A stretch of 64,000 bases of DNA from Gymnothorax reevesii. Lineage: Eukaryota > Chordata > Actinopteri > Anguilliformes > Muraenidae. How positions within the stretch are numbered: position 1 is the stretch's first letter; the number at the start of each line of letters is the position of its first letter. The position numbers were made by a program, and so were the translations under genes. The notes beneath the pieces were generated by a model. It was not told the origin of the DNA. It was given only the letters and a program-made list of their open reading frames with translations, and did not search any database. The DNA is taken from contig CM056584.1 of the NCBI GenBank assembly GCA_029721435.1, positions 7,708,395-7,772,394 on the forward strand, in the 5' to 3' direction. Of the stretch, positions 60,974 to 64,000 are shown piece by piece.

Positions 60974-63900
60974 GATCTAATGTGAGTGCTAATATCTGGT
61001 CATTTTCATACTGTACGTGTCCTCTATTATGGGAGTATGGGATCAGATGGCATTTCAGCTTAACCCTGCTTGTGTAAAATGGAAATTGAGTGAAGTTAAT
61101 GTTGGAATACTAATGCTAACATGCTTATGCTAGCAATCTATTGTGAGTGCCAATATCTGGTGATTTTCATACTCTACGTGTCCTCCATGATTGGAGTATG
61201 GGATCAGATGGCATTTCAGCTTAACCCTGCTTGTGTAAAATAGAAATTGAGTGACGTTAATGTTTGAATGCTAATGCTAATATGCTAATGCTAGCGATCT
61301 AATGTGAGTTCTAATATCTGGTCATATTCATACTATACGTGTCCTCTATAATGTTAATAGGAGATCAGATGGCATTTCAGCTTAACCCTTCTTGTGTAAA
61401 ATGGAAATCGAGTGACATTAATATTTTAATACTAATGCTAACATGCTAATGCTAGCGATCTAATGTGAGTGCTAATATCTGGTCATTTTCATACTGTACG
61501 TGTCGTCTATGATGGGAGTATTGGATTAGATGGCATTTCAGCTTAACCCTGCTTGTGTAAAATGAAAATTGAGTGACGTTAATGTTTGAATGCTAATGCT
61601 AACATGCTAATGGTAGCGATCTAATGTGAGTGCTAATATCTGGTCATTTTCATACTGTAAGTGTCCTCTATGATGTTTATATGACATCAGATGGCATTTC
61701 TCCTTCACCCTTCTTGTATTATAAGCAAATTGAGTAATGTTAATGTTTCAATGCTAATGCTAACATGCTGATGCTAACATGCTAATGCTAGCAATCTAAT
61801 GTGAGTGCTAATACCTGGTCATTTTCATACTGTACATGTCTTCTATGATGGGAGTATGGGATCAGATGGCATTTCAGCTTAACCTTGCTTGTGTAAAATG
61901 GAAATTGAGTGACGTTAATGTTTGAATGCTAATGCTAACATGCTAATGCTAGTGATCTAATGTGAGTGCTAATACCTGGTCATTTTCATACTGTACATGT
62001 CCTCTATGATGGGAGTATAATATCAGATGGCTTTTCAGCTTAACCCTGCTTGTGTAAAATGGAAATTGAGTGACGTTAATGTTTGAATGCTAATGCTAAC
62101 ATGCTAATGCTAGCGATCTAATGTGAGTGCTAATACCTGGTCATTTTCATTCTGTACATGTCTTCTATGATGGGAGTATGGGATCAGATGGCATTTCAGC
62201 TTAACCCTGCTTGTGTAAAATGGAAATTGAGTGAAGTTAATGTTTGAATACTAATGCTAACATGCTAATGCTAGCAATCTAATGTGAGTGCTAATATCTG
62301 GTCATGTTCATACTGTACGTGTCCTCTATGATGGGAGTATGGGATCAGATGGCATTTCAGCTTAACCCTGCTTGTGTAAAATAAAAATTGAGTGACGTTA
62401 ATGTTTGAATGCTAATGCTAACATGCTAATTCTAGCGCTCTAATGTGAGTGCATATATGTGGTCATTTTCATACTGTACGTGTCCTCTATGATGGGAATA
62501 TGGGATCAGATGGCATTTCAGCTTAACCCTGTTTGTGTAAAATGGAAATTGAGTGACGTTAATGTTTAAATGCTAATACTAACATGCTAATGCTAGCGAT
62601 CTAATGTGAGTGCTAATATCTGGTCATTTTCATACTGTACGTGTCCTCTATGATGTTAATAAAAGATCAGATGGCATTTCAGCTTAACCCTGCTTGTGTA
62701 AAATGGAAATTTAGTGACGTTAATGTTTGAATGCTAATGCTAGCATGCTAATGCTAGCGATCTAATGTGAGTGCTAATATCTGGTCATTTTCATACTGTA
62801 CGTGTCCTCTATGATGGGAGTATGGGATCAGATGGCATTTCAGCTTAACCCTGCTTGTGTAAAATGGAAATTGAGTGACGTTAATGTTTGAATACTAATG
62901 CTAACATGCTAATGCTAGCAATCTAATGTGAGTGCTAATATCTGGTCATTTTCATACTGTACGTATCCTCTATGATGGGAGTATGGGATCAGATGGCATT
63001 TCAGCTTAACCCTGCTTGTGTAAAATAGAAATTGAGTGACGTTAATGTTTGAATGCTAATGCTAACATGCTAATGCTAGCGATCTAATGTGAGTGCTAAT
63101 ATCTGGTCATTTTCATCCTGTAAGTGTCCTCTATGATTTTAGTATGAGATCAGATGGCATTTCAGCTTAACCCTTCTTGTATAATAAAAAAATTGAGTAA
63201 TCTTAATGTTTAAATGCTAATGCTAACATGCTAATGCTAGCGATCTAATGTGAGTTCTAATATCAGGTCATTTTCATACTATACGTGTCCTCTATAATGT
63301 TAATAGGAGATCAGATGGCATTTCAGCTTAACCCTTCTTGTGTAAAATGGAAATTGAGTGACATTTATGTTATAATACTCATGCTAACATGCTAATGCTA
63401 TCGATCTAATGTGAGTGCTAATATCTGGTCATTTTCATACTGTACGTGTCCTCTATGATGGGAGTATTGGATCAGATGGCATTTCAGCTTAACCCTGCTT
63501 GTGTAAAATAAAAATTGAGTGACGTTAATGTTTGAATGCTAATGCTAACATGCTAATGCTAGCGATCTAATGTGAGTGCTAATATCTGGTCATTTTCATA
63601 CTGTACGTGTCCTCCATGTTGTTAAAAGGAGATCAGATGGCATTTCAACTTAACCCTTCTTGTATAATAAAAAAATTGAGTAATGTTAATGTTTAAATGC
63701 TAATGCTAACATGCTAATTCTCGAGATCTAATGTCAGTTCTAATATCTGGTCATTTCCATACTCTACCTGTCCTCTATGATGTTAATAGGAGATCAGATG
63801 GCATTTCAGCTTAACCCTTCTTATGTAAAATGGAAATTGAGTGACATTAATGTTTTAATACTAATGCTAACATGCTAATGCTAGCGATCTAATGTGAGTG

Positions 63901-64000
63901 CTAATATCTGGTCATTTTCGTACTGTACGTGTCCTCTATGATGGGAGTATGGGATCAGATGGCATTTCAGCTTAACCCTGCTTGTGTAAAATGGAAATTG
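60974..64000. repeat. Mixed end segment with more private variants
   Basis: Nineteen monomers, the last cut by the window edge at 64000 (start 63886), with the final long unit at 61618. It mixes marks of distant blocks: GTGCCAATATC with TGGTGATTTTC, CTCTATAATG, GTCATGTTCATAC (as at 18.7 kb), ATATGTGGTC, GTTAATAAAAGATC (as at 6.7 and 17.6 kb) and TTTCCATACTCTACC (as at 7.46 and 18.35 kb). Private changes are more frequent than in the centre: GTCATATTC, AAATCGAGTG, GTCGTCTATG, ATTGGATTAG, AATGGTAGCG, GTGCATATATG, ACGTATCC, ATCAGGTC, CTCGAGATC. That pattern suits an older, less homogenised part of the array. I see no unique sequence in it. Confidence 0.85.

Larger units (their letters stand above)
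161..61792. repeat. 175-bp long monomers (44 copies, mostly class C)
   Basis: Long monomers carry a third 14-bp block, ATGCTGATGCTAAC, between the two standard tail blocks. Starts are 161, 1946, 2765, 4550, 7784, 8120, 9905, 12012, 12831, 14616, 15435, 18830, 20776, 22239, 23540, 24037, 25661, 27607, 29231, 29567, 30225, 32171, 33312, 34453, 36721, 37057, 37715, 39500, 40641, 41943, 43244, 45190, 46331, 47472, 48774, 50075, 52021, 52840, 53821, 55122, 57068, 59014, 60316 and 61618; each is 175 bp. Most also share class C body marks: TTCTCCTTCACCC instead of TTCAGCTTAACCC, TATTATAAGC or TATTATGAGC, and TTTCAATGC or TTTCGATGC. Five (29231, 36721, 41943, 48774, 53821) have a class B body on the long tail. 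They never occur adjacent to each other. The extra block always has the same G variant, which points to one ancestral expansion spread by amplification. Confidence 0.93.
1..64000. repeat. 161-bp tandem satellite array, whole window
   Basis: A single satellite family fills the window head to tail in one orientation, and both ends of the window lie inside monomers. The unit starts GATCTAATGTGAGTGC, carries TCATTTTCATACTGTACGTG near positions 27-46 and GATCAGATGGCATTT near 68-82, and ends in a GCTAAT-rich tail closing with GCTAGC. The common form is 161 bp with 63 G/C (39%). Registering the junctions from 161 to 63886 gives 392 whole monomers (348 of about 161 bp and 44 of about 175 bp), so no foreign insert is present. 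Every monomer has stops in several frames, and 161 is not a multiple of 3, so no long reading frame is maintained. Arrays of this size and homogeneity are usual for centromeric, pericentromeric or other heterochromatic satellites; which of these applies cannot be told from sequence. I do not recognise the family by name. Confidence 0.98.

Noticed and set aside
1..64000. CRISPR-like array (repeats with regular spacing)
   Set aside because: The segments between any two short repeats are themselves repeats of one another, not unique spacers. The unit is 161 bp, and no cas genes are present.
1..64000. Protein-coding tandem repeat (large repetitive protein)
   Set aside because: 161 is not a multiple of 3, so each frame rotates at every monomer. 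TAA and TGA codons from GCTAATG, TTGAGTGA and CTAATGTGAG occur in each unit, so no frame stays open.
1..64000. Firm assignment to a fish genome
   Set aside because: The tail resembles simple repeats I associate with teleosts, but this is from memory and no gene is present to support it. It is given only as a weak suggestion.

Overview
The window is wall-to-wall satellite DNA. I see no gene, RNA gene, transposon, CRISPR array or unique sequence anywhere in it. One 161-bp monomer (about 39% GC in the common form) is repeated head to tail in a single orientation from base 1 to base 64000. Monomers can be registered on the junction after GCTAGC, where each new unit starts GATCTAATGTGAG. From the unit starting at 161 to the last one, at 63886, the distance is 63,725 bp. 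This equals 392 x 161 + 44 x 14 - 3, so 392 whole monomers fit with no room for an insertion. Of these, 44 are 175-bp units carrying one extra 14-bp block. The -3 is the net of four 1-bp deletions and one 1-bp insertion that I can place.

The monomers fall into recurring classes, distinguished mainly at monomer positions 58-68, 86-110 and 118-134. Class A has GGGAGTATGGG and CCCTGCTTGTG. Class B has TTAATAGGAG and CCCTTCTTGTG. Class C, the 175-bp form, has TTAGTATGAG and TTCTCCTTCACCC. Class D has ATAATAAAAAAATTG. Class E has GACATTAATGTTTTAATAC. Class F has GGGAATATGGG or GAGAATATGGG with CCCTGTTTGTG. They follow one another in fixed orders, forming higher-order repeats (HORs) of several lengths. 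Region by region: 1-1462 is a lead-in homologous to 8.1-9.4 kb. A 16-monomer, 2604-bp HOR is seen at 1463-4066, 4067-5770 (truncated), 9422-11528 (497 bp missing), 11529-14132 and 14133-16495. About 5.5-8.5 kb reappears at about 16.3-19.2 kb. Tandem units of 1946, 1463 and 1462 bp fill 18345-23215. Tandem units of 1785 and 1946 bp fill 24373-28103. A tandem 2282-bp pair fills about 31.3-35.65 kb. About 29.0-32.95 kb recurs at 36.5-40.3 kb. A tandem 6831-bp (42-monomer) pair with no difference that I found runs about 38681-52342, and a shortened third version (offset 5047) runs to about 57.4 kb. The last 6.6 kb is a more mixed segment.

These nested duplications, their shared private variants and the chimeric monomers at their edges are what repeated unequal exchange or replication-slippage amplification leaves behind. 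The most variable bases include the CpG sites of the monomer, changed as expected from cytosine deamination, which suggests germline methylation. A homogeneous HOR satellite of near-nucleosomal period over at least 64 kb is typical of a centromeric or pericentromeric (or other heterochromatic) array in an animal genome. The GCTAAT / GCTAACATGCTAATGCTAGC tail resembles simple repeats I associate with teleost fish, so a fish is my best guess. That attribution is from memory and weak. I do not recognise the 161-bp family by name. All identities and boundaries are read by eye; boundaries of duplications are good to roughly +/-50 bp unless stated as monomer starts.
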